Of a stretch of DNA of 29,762 nt, positions 13,903 to 21,290 are shown one piece after another. Under the pieces are notes generated by a model. It saw only the letters and a list, made by a program, of their open reading frames with translations. It had not been told where the DNA came from and did no database searches. Every line of letters starts with the position of its first letter. Within the stretch, counting starts at the first letter, position 1. Source of the DNA: a virus; the IMG/VR virus record IMGVR_UViG_3300027996_000122, positions 1 through 29,762 of that record. One strand, 5' to 3'. Both the position numbers and the translations under genes were made by a program.

Positions 13903-15413
13903 CCTACTTTCAATATATTTTTTGCTGCATTCACGTCTCTGTCATCTTCGTGTCCACATGCGGCGCACTGGTAAGTACGAACACTCATGTCAATTTTGTC
14001 TGCTCCTGATTTACGATTACCACACTTAGAACAGGTTTGTGATGGTGCATGAAGAACCGTGTCAACCTTGACTAATTCGCCGCCGCGTTCGATCATCTTA
14101 TACGTTAGCATATCAAAGAACGTAGATGGGGATGTTTCTAATATAGCACGATTCAATCCCGACTTACTTCTTGAGCCAGCCGTTGGATTGTCCACTGTTC
14201 CGGATATGTTTTTCGTAAGATTACCGAAGGCGATATCCTCAGTTATGCATTTACTAAATGTTCTCGCCAATCGCGTGGTTTCTTCGTGGTTGAAGTTTGT
14301 TTTAATTTGTCTTAGTTTTAGGTGCAATACTTGCAATGCCTTTACTGTTTTAGCACGGCGAGATGACCCCTTTTGCTGTTTGGCCAACTTACGCTGTAGT
14401 TCTTTAATACGTTGGGTGTGTTTTTTCATATGACGCTGTGTTGTCACGTGATCCACCAACCCAATATTTCCTGAACTATCATATGTCGTGAGGAACTGCT
14501 TGACGCCCCAATCGATACCCACTTCGCCGGATGGAGTTGTATCCTCTTCCACCATCAATGATGTTTTGTATGCAATGGACAGATACCACTTACCTGCATC
14601 GTTGATAATTGTTGCATTAGTGATGACGCCGTTGCCGCTTTCAATTTCTTCCAGTACAGTGGTTTTTCGAGAGGGACGATTCAATGATGTAATTTTATTC
14701 AATCTTCCACGACATTTGATCCGTTGTTGTTGTTTACTGGTATGAACGCCTTGTATATACAGATACCATACATCACTAGAAACAGAGACACCATTCTTCA
14801 TTTTTGTCTCACCCTCTAGTGTTTGCTTATCCAATCCACTATGAGTTAGAGACCATCCTGATGCATTTCGGAAGGACAACGAGGTATATCGATGTTTTCC
14901 TTGAAATTTTGGATAGCCCACTACCCCCGGACGTTTGAAAAAATTCCGAAATGCACAGTCAAGTGTATTAAGGGTTCCATGATTCATGCTGGATGGATAT
15001 TTTAGATATACTGAGTTTGCATCAGCGTTGATGGCACTCACGCTATTTGTCTGTCCCATATATGATGCTGCGTTGGAATATTTCTTCTTCGTGGCCAGTA
15101 GTCCGTCAATAGAGAGATGACTGAATATTCCGACAGCAGTATTGGGAGTACGCGGTTCGCCCGAACGTAAGTATGATTGGTAAGATTTATTCTCCGAGGT
15201 CTTTTTCGATGCGCGGCGGGTTGCAATTTCAAGATTCAGTGGCTTGATATGTTTTTGATAAATGTCGTCGCGTTCTTGGAGGGCCGCATTATACAACATC
15301 CGTTGATGATACAAAGCATCATTCAATGCGATAACATCTGTCTTTGTCGGATACATTTGGAATTTAATTCGTCTGACCGCATGATCGCGGGTTTCTTGAT
15401 CTCTAAGTGACAT
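13899..15413 (-). CDS. TnpB/Cas12-like RNA-guided RuvC nuclease
   Basis: 504 aa. TnpB proteins are RNA-guided DNA nucleases of IS200/IS605-type elements and the ancestors of Cas12. Seen here: an N-terminal helical/OB region with KRPGVVGYPKFQGKHRYTSL (160-179), RuvC-I GIDWGVKQF (D301), a coiled bridge-like helix (MKKHTQRIKELQRKLAKQQK), RuvC-II TEDIAFGNL (E392), zinc ribbon CSKC (461-464) and CAAC (483-486), and RuvC-III DRDVNAAKNI (D493). All catalytic residues are present. It is longer than typical TnpB (about 400 aa) and in the range of small type V-U effectors. No tnpA is nearby. It is flanked by two promoter/anti-repeat/array cassettes in the same orientation and probably uses RNAs from them. 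No clear ribosome site; read-through from the right cassette may express it. Confidence 0.88.
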   Translation of the reverse strand: MSLRDQETRDHAVRRIKFQMYPTKTDVIALNDALYHQRMLYNAALQERDDIYQKHIKPLNLEIATRRASKKTSENKSYQSYLRSGEPRTPNTAVGIFSHLSIDGLLATKKKYSNAASYMGQTNSVSAINADANSVYLKYPSSMNHGTLNTLDCAFRNFFKRPGVVGYPKFQGKHRYTSLSFRNASGWSLTHSGLDKQTLEGETKMKNGVSVSSDVWYLYIQGVHTSKQQQRIKCRGRLNKITSLNRPSRKTTVLEEIESGNGVITNATIINDAGKWYLSIAYKTSLMVEEDTTPSGEVGIDWGVKQFLTTYDSSGNIGLVDHVTTQRHMKKHTQRIKELQRKLAKQQKGSSRRAKTVKALQVLHLKLRQIKTNFNHEETTRLARTFSKCITEDIAFGNLTKNISGTVDNPTAGSRSKSGLNRAILETSPSTFFDMLTYKMIERGGELVKVDTVLHAPSQTCSKCGNRKSGADKIDMSVRTYQCAACGHEDDRDVNAAKNILKVG

Positions 15414-15447
15414 TTCAATATTCTTTCATTGTGTTTTATTCCGGACA

Positions 15448-15724
15448 CCCACAGTTACCTTATGATTTCATACTAACCGTAACATGCGTGGTGTGCAGCA
15501 GTGCAATGAGCTTCCTACGGTCACCTTATAATTTCACACTAACCATAACTCAACATGCTTGTTCCTACGGTCACCTTATGATTTCATACTAACAGTAACA
15601 AGTACGCAACCGTGTACGGACACCTACGGTTACCTTATGATTTCACACTAATCGTAACACTGATGAACCAATCAACTTCTTCTTTGGACCTACGGTTACC
15701 TTATGATTTCACACTAATCGTAAC
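15448..15724 (-). CRISPR. Right CRISPR-like repeat array (5 repeats, 4 spacers)
   Basis: Five 36-bp repeats on the minus strand at 15724-15689, 15658-15623, 15599-15564, 15549-15514 and 15483-15448. Spacers, from the leader side, are 30, 23, 14 and 30 bp and differ from one another. The two leader-proximal repeats are identical to each other; the distal ones vary, as in ageing CRISPR arrays. All copies keep at least 7 of 8 stem pairs counting G-U; the 15514 copy pairs fully using two G-U pairs. The array ends 34 nt before the ATG of the TnpB/Cas12-like gene. No cas1 or cas2 is present in the window. Confidence 0.7.
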
Positions 15725-15826
15725 CCATAAGAAATAACTCCATGAAACTACTAAGGTAATTCTCGTTTCAACGAATAAAAACCGAAGTTTTCATTCTCCA
15801 CGAAGGGGATGTATTCCCCTTTTCAT
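15725..15826 (-). ncRNA. Right tracr/omega-like structured RNA preceding the array
   Basis: Near-identical copy of the left RNA block. It contains the 7-bp AAGGGGA/UCCCCUU hairpin (15803-15821), a UUCG-capped 10-bp hairpin (15773-15796) and the anti-repeat (15742-15759). The anti-repeat is 18 nt and, except for a 3-nt/2-nt internal loop, complementary to nucleotides 13-29 of the repeat. An alternative 6-bp stem (UGAAAC/GUUUCA) would occupy part of the anti-repeat when no repeat is bound. The anti-repeat ends 17 nt before the first repeat, so pairing in cis would give a natural single-guide RNA. Confidence 0.62.
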
Positions 15827-15832
15827 TCATAC

Positions 15833-15861
15833 ATAATACTGTATTATGCATCGGATGTCAA
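15833..15861 (-). promoter_or_regulatory. Promoter of the right RNA/array cassette, with palindrome
   Basis: TTGACA (15861-15856), 17-bp spacer, TATTAT (15838-15833), with the same 17-bp palindrome across the -10 (15832-15848) as in the left cassette. The -35 begins 4 nt after the RNA ligase stop codon. It should drive the structured RNA, the array and possibly the nuclease gene. Confidence 0.75.
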
Positions 15862-15864
15862 CTT

Positions 15865-16893
15865 TTATAGTTCTTTGGCTTTTTCCATATACCACAGCCG
15901 TGCTTGAGTGGTTGCGGCTTTGGCGACCAATTTCCATTCGACTCCTGCAGGAAGTTCAACTTCTCCAGAATCTACATCTTTTTTGATGTCTTTGGAAATC
16001 CATGCGATGAACGGGCCGATCTGACGGTTGTCGTATTCGCCATTTGCGCCTTCTGTGACTGCCTGATCAAGACGCCCTTCTGTGACCACCTGATCGACAA
16101 ATGCTTGCACACTGTTAGCGACTTCTGGATCAACTTCAACGGCTTTCTTGTTCTTAACGACTTTGTGTTTTTCGCCTTTGGCTTTGAACATGTATTTCGC
16201 AAGATCATTTCTAGAAATAGCCGTGCCACGATCATTACAAAGACTGATCGGGAAATATACCAATCCTTCCCCGATGCCCTCGACGCCGAACTCTTTCTTA
16301 ACCCAAGGATCACATTCCTCGACATCAGCAACTTGTGCATTGAACAGTTCTACTGGATGTTCGAGGTCACCCTTGAAATCAACGGCATAAGATGCCCAAC
16401 TGTACCATGGCAGAATATGCGTATGTTCTGGACGATGAAGAAGTGCGTGGGCGATTTCGATAGGATCAACTGCGACCATAGAATCATCGTCATCTGATGA
16501 TCCTGCCTGAATTGCAAAGATAGCGAAGATTTTGTGACCGATGCTGTTGAGCGCGGTGCCCTTCTGGATACCTTGCCCACACCATTCGCCATAGATCGTC
16601 TGTGTGGCCATTGGGTGGGCATTCTTGGCCCATGTATCGGCATTTTCCTCTACCCATCCGGCAAAGCCAGCGTTATCATTTCCAACACTGATCATTTGCG
16701 ATCTGGACTGTGCAGAAACTTCTCCATTAGGTCCAATTTGGATGGCGGCGTTTGTGCCATGCAATTTCACCTTCGGCTTGTACACAACACGATCTTTGCC
16801 GACAAGACCGAACTCGGTGTCGTCTAATGCGAATTGATTATCCTTCACTACTCGGTGAAAGGATTCAATTGAAGGCCATGCGTTGAATTTCAT
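15865..16893 (-). CDS. RNA ligase (nucleotidyltransferase superfamily, Rnl2-like)
   Basis: 342 aa. It belongs to the covalent nucleotidyltransferase ligases that seal RNA through a ligase-AMP intermediate. Motif I is KLHGTN with the likely adenylated Lys at 43; motif III-like IYGEWCGQGIQKG, motif IV EGLVYFPI and motif V FKAKGEKHKVVK follow in order. The C-terminal helical part is about 90 aa. In T4, RNA ligases repair host-cleaved tRNA; the role here is inferred from that. TGGAGAA supports the start. It overlaps the upstream membrane-protein gene by 4 nt. Its stop is almost touching the promoter of the right repeat cassette, so its RNA and the array RNA may be transcribed in series. Confidence 0.88.
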   Translation of the reverse strand: MKFNAWPSIESFHRVVKDNQFALDDTEFGLVGKDRVVYKPKVKLHGTNAAIQIGPNGEVSAQSRSQMISVGNDNAGFAGWVEENADTWAKNAHPMATQTIYGEWCGQGIQKGTALNSIGHKIFAIFAIQAGSSDDDDSMVAVDPIEIAHALLHRPEHTHILPWYSWASYAVDFKGDLEHPVELFNAQVADVEECDPWVKKEFGVEGIGEGLVYFPISLCNDRGTAISRNDLAKYMFKAKGEKHKVVKNKKAVEVDPEVANSVQAFVDQVVTEGRLDQAVTEGANGEYDNRQIGPFIAWISKDIKKDVDSGEVELPAGVEWKLVAKAATTQARLWYMEKAKEL

Positions 16894-17201
16894 TTTGGTT
16901 CTCCACAGTACGATACATATTTCTTGTGATCAATGACCAAGTGCGTGAATGCTGCCTTCATAATCATCGAGCGGCCTTGGATTAGATTCTTCGGTTCGAA
17001 GTCTGGTCGTTCTGCTAACCGAAGGGAACCGGCGGCTTCATCGTATTTCAGGCGTGATGCTTTTAGGTCATTGTACAGGTATTTACACAGGGTGGCCTGT
17101 GATGGTTTGTACTCTAAATACAATATGCCAGCGATTGCGGCCATGGAAATGATGATGATAATGAATACTACGTCTCTGGTTGTTAAATACAAATCACTCA
17201 T
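16890..17201 (-). CDS. Small single-pass membrane protein
   Basis: 103 aa from the ATG at 17201 (a TTG 21 nt upstream is possible but less likely). Residues 10-30 (DVVFIIIIISMAAIAGILYL) are one transmembrane helix near the N-terminus; the rest is a soluble helical domain with several Lys and Arg (LKASRLKYDEAAGSLRLAER) and two Cys (near residues 38 and 99). Likely anchored in the inner membrane. It starts 4 nt after the stop of a 43-aa ORF and overlaps the RNA ligase by 4 nt, so it is coupled to both. Function unknown. Confidence 0.68.
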   Translation of the reverse strand: MSDLYLTTRDVVFIIIIISMAAIAGILYLEYKPSQATLCKYLYNDLKASRLKYDEAAGSLRLAERPDFEPKNLIQGRSMIMKAAFTHLVIDHKKYVSYCGEPK

Positions 17202-17205
17202 GATG

Positions 17206-17337
17206 TTATTCTGCGTTAGCAAGCATCTTCAACCAACGACCGTACCGGCGATTAATCCGCTTGGCATTGAATTGAGATTTCGTTGCAGCAATTTTCGCAT
17301 CAAGTTTCTTGATCTGTGCTTCTGCGTAGGCTTTCAT
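17206..17337 (-). CDS. Small basic helical protein
   Basis: 43 aa: MKAYAEAQIKKLDAKIAA, then KSQFNAKRINRRYGRWLKML. It is strongly basic and amphipathic, with a coiled-coil-like first half. TGGAGAAG lies 5 nt before the ATG, a good ribosome site, and the gene fills the gap between the AAA ATPase and the membrane-protein gene. A stable hairpin precedes it. It could bind nucleic acid, but no function can be assigned. Confidence 0.65.
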   Translation of the reverse strand: MKAYAEAQIKKLDAKIAATKSQFNAKRINRRYGRWLKMLANAE

Positions 17338-17351
17338 AATCTTCTCCAGTT

Positions 17352-17373
17352 GTGCCCCTCTGTTGAGGGGCAC
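17352..17373 (-). other. Intercistronic hairpin (9-bp stem)
   Basis: On the minus strand GTGCCCCTC, loop AACA, GAGGGGCAC: a perfect GC-rich 9-bp stem between the AAA ATPase stop (17381) and the ribosome site of the 43-aa gene. No T-run follows on that strand, so it is more likely an mRNA-stabilising, processing or partial-attenuation element than an intrinsic terminator. Confidence 0.6.
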
Positions 17374-17380
17374 TTGGTTT

Positions 17381-18445
17381 CTAGGACAGTACCCGCTTCA
17401 TGCAAGTACCACGTGCTACCCGCTTCCAGTAATCAGTGTTCGGGTTGCGGCGATGAATTTTCTTCAAGTCAGCCATCTTCAAAGCCATCCGAAGGCTCAT
17501 TTCACGAAGGTTGTCTTTATTGTCCATCATGAAATTAAGGATTTCGGCTTCATCTTCGGCTTCCATTTTGTAGCCCTGAAACAGTTTGCCAGTTTTGGCG
17601 ATCTGCTTGATCCGCAGGATTTTGTCCCGCATGGTGTCCAAAGTCAGATCAATAAAGTGGCAACGTGACATCAAGGCGTCCAAGTGAGATTTCAAGTTTT
17701 TGCTAGTAGTGTTTGTGAAGTTCAAGTTCGTTACGAAGATCACAGAACCCTTGTACTCAAAGCTGTTCGGAATGCCTTCTTTTTTCAGCATGTTGCTATC
17801 GGCGTTCCAGTGAATTACCCGTTTCTTACCGGAGTCCAATGCAGCTTTCAGAATGTTCAGAGCCAGATCATCCTTGAAAACATCATCGCAATCATCGAAG
17901 ACCAGAACATCACGTGCATCGCTGTAAGCGAAGAGTTTTGCGTACAATCCCAATGGGCGCATGGCACCCTTGACAACTTCGTATCGTGCAGGACGAGTAC
18001 TGATCTGATCAAACAATGACCATTTCTCAAGTTCGGTTTCGATACCGTAAGACTTACCAACACCCGGTGGTCCGGTAACAATCATTGCACGAATGTCGCC
18101 GCCAATGGTGGCTTTGGTCATTTCATCCATGATTTCGAAACGCTCGGCAATTTCTTCGATACGCTTTTCATCATCGGCTTCGGTTGGCTCACCTTTTTTG
18201 GGAGCAGTTCCTTTACCCATCATGTTAAGCTGCTCGTTGTAATCATCGACGGTGACGGAGAAATCCATATCAGATGGCTCACATTTGATACGTGCTTTAT
18301 TTGATGTATTAAGCATTTCACGACCGTCCACCGTGATTGCTCCCCCGGATGAAAAGTTCACCCAATCCTTGATGACCGGAAAGATTGTTCCGTTCACTGG
18401 CTGGTTGCGCCATTTGCCGTAGTTGATTTTTACGTATGCAGTCAT
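17381..18445 (-). CDS. AAA-family ATPase
   Basis: 354 aa from the ATG at 18445; the longer open frame to 18493 would include promoter sequence. Walker A is GPPGVGKS (125-132) and Walker B-like VLVFDDCDDVF follows about 60 residues later; sensor-1-like IFVTNLNFTN comes next. The N-terminal 100 residues are non-conserved with a Ser/Thr-rich stretch. A probable oligomeric AAA+ chaperone or remodeler of unknown substrate, of a type seen in T4-like phages next to VWA-type partners. It has its own sigma70 promoter and a leader shared with the 25362 gene. Confidence 0.85.
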   Translation of the reverse strand: MTAYVKINYGKWRNQPVNGTIFPVIKDWVNFSSGGAITVDGREMLNTSNKARIKCEPSDMDFSVTVDDYNEQLNMMGKGTAPKKGEPTEADDEKRIEEIAERFEIMDEMTKATIGGDIRAMIVTGPPGVGKSYGIETELEKWSLFDQISTRPARYEVVKGAMRPLGLYAKLFAYSDARDVLVFDDCDDVFKDDLALNILKAALDSGKKRVIHWNADSNMLKKEGIPNSFEYKGSVIFVTNLNFTNTTSKNLKSHLDALMSRCHFIDLTLDTMRDKILRIKQIAKTGKLFQGYKMEAEDEAEILNFMMDNKDNLREMSLRMALKMADLKKIHRRNPNTDYWKRVARGTCMKRVLS

Positions 18446-18481
18446 AGATCGCTCCTGTTGTTTGTTTCTTTCTACAACTGG

Positions 18482-18509
18482 ATAGTACCACACCTACGTT
18501 CTGTGTCAA
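18482..18509 (-). promoter_or_regulatory. Sigma70-like extended -10 promoter of the AAA ATPase gene
   Basis: TTGACA (18509-18504), 16-bp spacer, extended -10 TGGTACTAT (core 18487-18482). The leader contains GTAGAAAGAAACAA and AGGAGCGA, nearly the same as the leader of the 25072-25362 gene, which points to recent duplication of the promoter/leader unit or selection on it. Confidence 0.78.
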
Positions 18510-18518
18510 GTCATTCAT

Positions 18519-19256
18519 TCATATAATTATTTCTGCATTCAAGTTAAACAGTGGGTTTTTGTCACCCGGATCATATCCACGAGGGTTGGTCAGAACCCGT
18601 GTACCCTCGATCATGTAGTCATTCGTGTGATGTACATGTCCGTGGAACCATAGCGCAGGGGCCATGTCGATTACCTCATAATCCATGTTACTGTAGTAAG
18701 CGACATTCAATCCATCAGTTTTGAATTGCTCAGAGATCGACTGAAAGCTTGGCGCATGATGAGTCACAACAACATCGCCGGGTTTCACTGTTTCGCGCAG
18801 AAATATACGGGATACCGAATGTTCGGTCGCAATAGTTTGTGCCTTCAATCGTTTCGTATAATTGTGAGATCGGATTCTGCGATAATCATTCAATTGATCT
18901 GGCACGTTCATCATTGCCAATGGATTGCCTTTGTCAAAATCAGTCCATAGGGTACATCCATGAAACATGGTGCCCTTTATGTCAACCGACTCATTCTGCA
19001 AGACATGAACATTGCGCTCGGCGTTGTTCTTCAATTTCTCCAACGTAGCCGTGAGATCACCGCCATAAAATTCGTGATTGCCGCAGACCATTACCACGTC
19101 ATCGAAATTATACGCAGCTTCATTCACCCAAGCCATTCGACCTTTGGTGTATATGTCGCCAGCCAATACGAGAACGTCAGCGGGTTCAGGCATAGCCATG
19201 GTACCGTCTGAGAATTCAAGATGGAGATCGCTTTGATATCTGATTGTTAAACTCAT
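18519..19256 (-). CDS. Calcineurin-like metallophosphoesterase
   Basis: 245 aa. Metal-binding motifs of the calcineurin-like fold are complete: SDLHLEF (D10, H12), LAGDIYTKG (G33-D34), CGNHEFYGGD (59-67), VVVTHHAPS and FHGHVHHTND. Likely a cytosolic di-metal phosphodiesterase or phosphatase acting on nucleotides or phosphoproteins; the substrate is not visible. It lies after spoVR in the transcription direction but has its own promoter, whose -10 ends 8 nt before the ATG, so its message should have little or no leader and it has no ribosome site. Confidence 0.87.
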   Translation of the reverse strand: MSLTIRYQSDLHLEFSDGTMAMPEPADVLVLAGDIYTKGRMAWVNEAAYNFDDVVMVCGNHEFYGGDLTATLEKLKNNAERNVHVLQNESVDIKGTMFHGCTLWTDFDKGNPLAMMNVPDQLNDYRRIRSHNYTKRLKAQTIATEHSVSRIFLRETVKPGDVVVTHHAPSFQSISEQFKTDGLNVAYYSNMDYEVIDMAPALWFHGHVHHTNDYMIEGTRVLTNPRGYDPGDKNPLFNLNAEIII

Positions 19257-19264
19257 AATAATCC

Positions 19265-19292
19265 ATTATACACGAATCGAAATGAATGTCAA
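19265..19292 (-). promoter_or_regulatory. Strong sigma70-like promoter of the metallophosphoesterase gene
   Basis: TTGACA (19292-19287), 16-bp spacer, TATAAT (19270-19265). 8 nt separate the -10 from the ATG at 19256, so the start point should fall within about two bases of the start codon. Confidence 0.78.
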
Positions 19293-19293
19293 C

Positions 19294-20817
19294 TTATTCT
19301 ATTTTGGTGGTTGCGACAGAACTTGATTTGGTGCGATCAAGCATGAACTCTTCGTCATCAAATACGGACCAGCTTTCCAACACCACCTGATATCCCCACA
19401 AAGTTTTAACATGTGCAAGAACTTTAGGAGATTGCTTGTCTAATGCTTTACTGTTGATGCTGGTGTGTCGTAGTGTCAATTTACGATCACCTTTCAAGTC
19501 AGCATCCCAAATCTGGATATCTGGCATCATGTTCCCTACTTCGTAGTTTGCCGCCAGTGTATTTCTGATGTCTTGGAATCCACGCTTATTATGAATGGCC
19601 GTAACTTCATATTCTTTGTCTTCTGCAGAAGTATGCAGTGCGAACATGTGAAACTTACGCATCAATGTAGGTGATAGGAACTGTTTGATGAATGACTCAT
19701 CGCGATAATTCTTTACCGCATCGAGACACACTTGTACCCAATCTTCTTGTCCTGCGTAGTCCGGAAACCACTCACGATCTTCATCTGTTGGGTGTTCGCA
19801 TATCCGGCGAATGTCAGTGAACATTTCAAATCCGAGTTTATATGGATTGAAGCCACTGTAGTTCTTATCGTTGTAGTCTGGCTGATATAATACGTTAGAA
19901 TGCATGTGTGCGAATTCCAACATGGAGCCTTCGGTAATTTGGCCCTTGTCGTACATTCTGCTCATGATGTAATGGTGACAGAACGATGCCCAGCCTTCAT
20001 TCATGACTTTTGTTTGATATTGTGGGTAGAAATATTGACTGATCTTTCTGGTGATGCGGACGATCTCGCGTTGCCAATCGGTAAGGATCGGTGAATTTTT
20101 CTCGATGAAATACAGCAGATTTTCTTCTGGTTCTTTAGGAAAACGGTCGTCTGCTGTATCTTTCACGTCCTCGGTTTTTGGGACGGTACGCCACAAATCA
20201 TTTACTTGTGACTGAAGATAATCCTGACGTTCTTTGCGCTTTTCGAGTTCTTTGACCATACTGAGTTTGCTTGGTCGTTTGTATTTGTTTATACCATGCT
20301 TGGTCAATGCGTGACAAGCGTCGAGCACTTTTTCGACTACCTCGACTCCATGTTTCTCTTCACATTCTTCAATGAAGCCTTTTGCATACACCAGATAGTC
20401 AACGATGTTTTCAGCATCAGTCCATTCTCTGAACAAGTAGTTATTCTTGAAGAAACTGTTGTGCCCAAATGCTGCATGAGCAATAACCAATGACTGTGTT
20501 GTCATGGTGTTCTCTTCCATCAGATAGTTGATACAAGGCGAACTGTTGATCACGATTTCATATGCGAGGCCACGTTGGCCACGTCTGTACTGATCTTCTT
20601 CGCGGGTGAACTGTTTACCGAAACTCCAGTGTTTGTAATACACGGGCAAGCCCACTGAACTATATGCGTCCAGCATTTGCTCTGAGGTGATTACCTCGAT
20701 TTGGTTCGGGTATGTATCTAGGCGTAGTTCTTCGGTAGCGATGACTTCACATGCGTCATATACTTTGTCTAACTTATCAAAGTCCCACTCTGCGTCTGTG
20801 AATAAGAAATCGCTCAT
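19294..20817 (-). CDS. SpoVR / YcgB family protein
   Basis: 507 aa, the same length as E. coli YcgB (510). Typical SpoVR blocks are visible: LPVYYKHWSFGKQF near residue 55, YEIVINSSPCINYLMEENT (90-108), AHAAFGHNSFFKNN, MNEGWASFCHHYIMSRMYD near 280 and a C-terminal TLRHTSINSKALD. SpoVR in Bacillus is needed for spore cortex formation; in enterobacteria YcgB is co-regulated with the YeaG kinase and YeaH, and its activity is not known. The start overlaps the HAD gene by 4 nt. With prkA and DUF444 upstream in the same direction, the trio is complete. Confidence 0.92.
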   Translation of the reverse strand: MSDFLFTDAEWDFDKLDKVYDACEVIATEELRLDTYPNQIEVITSEQMLDAYSSVGLPVYYKHWSFGKQFTREEDQYRRGQRGLAYEIVINSSPCINYLMEENTMTTQSLVIAHAAFGHNSFFKNNYLFREWTDAENIVDYLVYAKGFIEECEEKHGVEVVEKVLDACHALTKHGINKYKRPSKLSMVKELEKRKERQDYLQSQVNDLWRTVPKTEDVKDTADDRFPKEPEENLLYFIEKNSPILTDWQREIVRITRKISQYFYPQYQTKVMNEGWASFCHHYIMSRMYDKGQITEGSMLEFAHMHSNVLYQPDYNDKNYSGFNPYKLGFEMFTDIRRICEHPTDEDREWFPDYAGQEDWVQVCLDAVKNYRDESFIKQFLSPTLMRKFHMFALHTSAEDKEYEVTAIHNKRGFQDIRNTLAANYEVGNMMPDIQIWDADLKGDRKLTLRHTSINSKALDKQSPKVLAHVKTLWGYQVVLESWSVFDDEEFMLDRTKSSSVATTKIE

Positions 20818-21290
20818 AGTTTCAGCTTCTTAAGCTCTTTGATAGTCGATTGTAAAGATGTATGAAATATGCCAATACCACCTGCTGTTTCCCATTCTTT
20901 GATGTTTCTAGCGTTGTCGTCAATCAGTATATGATTGGGTGCCGCGAACGTATGCTTATCCCGTGCCCAGCCAGTGATGACCTTTACGTATTTGCCAAGA
21001 TGTCTGGCGCACCATTGGCGCTTCTGTGGCTCTGCCCAATTACCTTGAGGCAATCCTGTCAGAATGCTTGGCTTGTACTTCTTGATGTAATCCCACAGTT
21101 TCAAGTTATCCATCGTATCCAGATTTGCATAGAAGTCTTTGGTTCGGGCTATTTGCGGCCAGAACACTTTAGGTGGCTGCGCATTATAGTCCTTGCCAGT
21201 GATTTCCTTTGCTGCTTTTTCGAAGTCAGCAAGTACGCCATCTAGATCACAAAAGATAACGTAGTTTGTGTTGATTTCATTGATCTGCAT
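20814..21290 (-). CDS. HAD-like 5'-nucleotidase/phosphatase
   Basis: 158 aa from the ATG at 21290; the open frame to 21440 overlaps DUF444 and has no support. HAD motif I is CDLDGVLADF (D15, D17), motif II-like SILTGLPQG, a conserved Lys region RDKHTFA, and motif IV LIDDNARNIKEWE. The size and the C-terminal DD fit small pyrimidine-deoxynucleotidase (NT5C-like) enzymes and related phage HADs. It sits inside the DUF444-spoVR junction with overlaps of 14 nt and 4 nt, an arrangement I do not know in bacterial prkA operons, so it may be a phage addition for nucleotide turnover or for dephosphorylating a PrkA target. Confidence 0.83.
   Translation of the reverse strand: MQINEINTNYVIFCDLDGVLADFEKAAKEITGKDYNAQPPKVFWPQIARTKDFYANLDTMDNLKLWDYIKKYKPSILTGLPQGNWAEPQKRQWCARHLGKYVKVITGWARDKHTFAAPNHILIDDNARNIKEWETAGGIGIFHTSLQSTIKELKKLKL

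Noticed and set aside
13601-15861. A standard IS200/IS605 transposon
   Set aside because: No tnpA lies in the window, the flanks are two same-orientation cassettes with promoters and repeat-spacer arrays rather than distinct left and right ends, and the nuclease is longer than usual. A decayed IS605 origin remains possible.
17352-17373. Intrinsic terminator at the 9-bp hairpin
   Set aside because: No T-run follows on the minus strand, and the ribosome site of a small gene follows at once.
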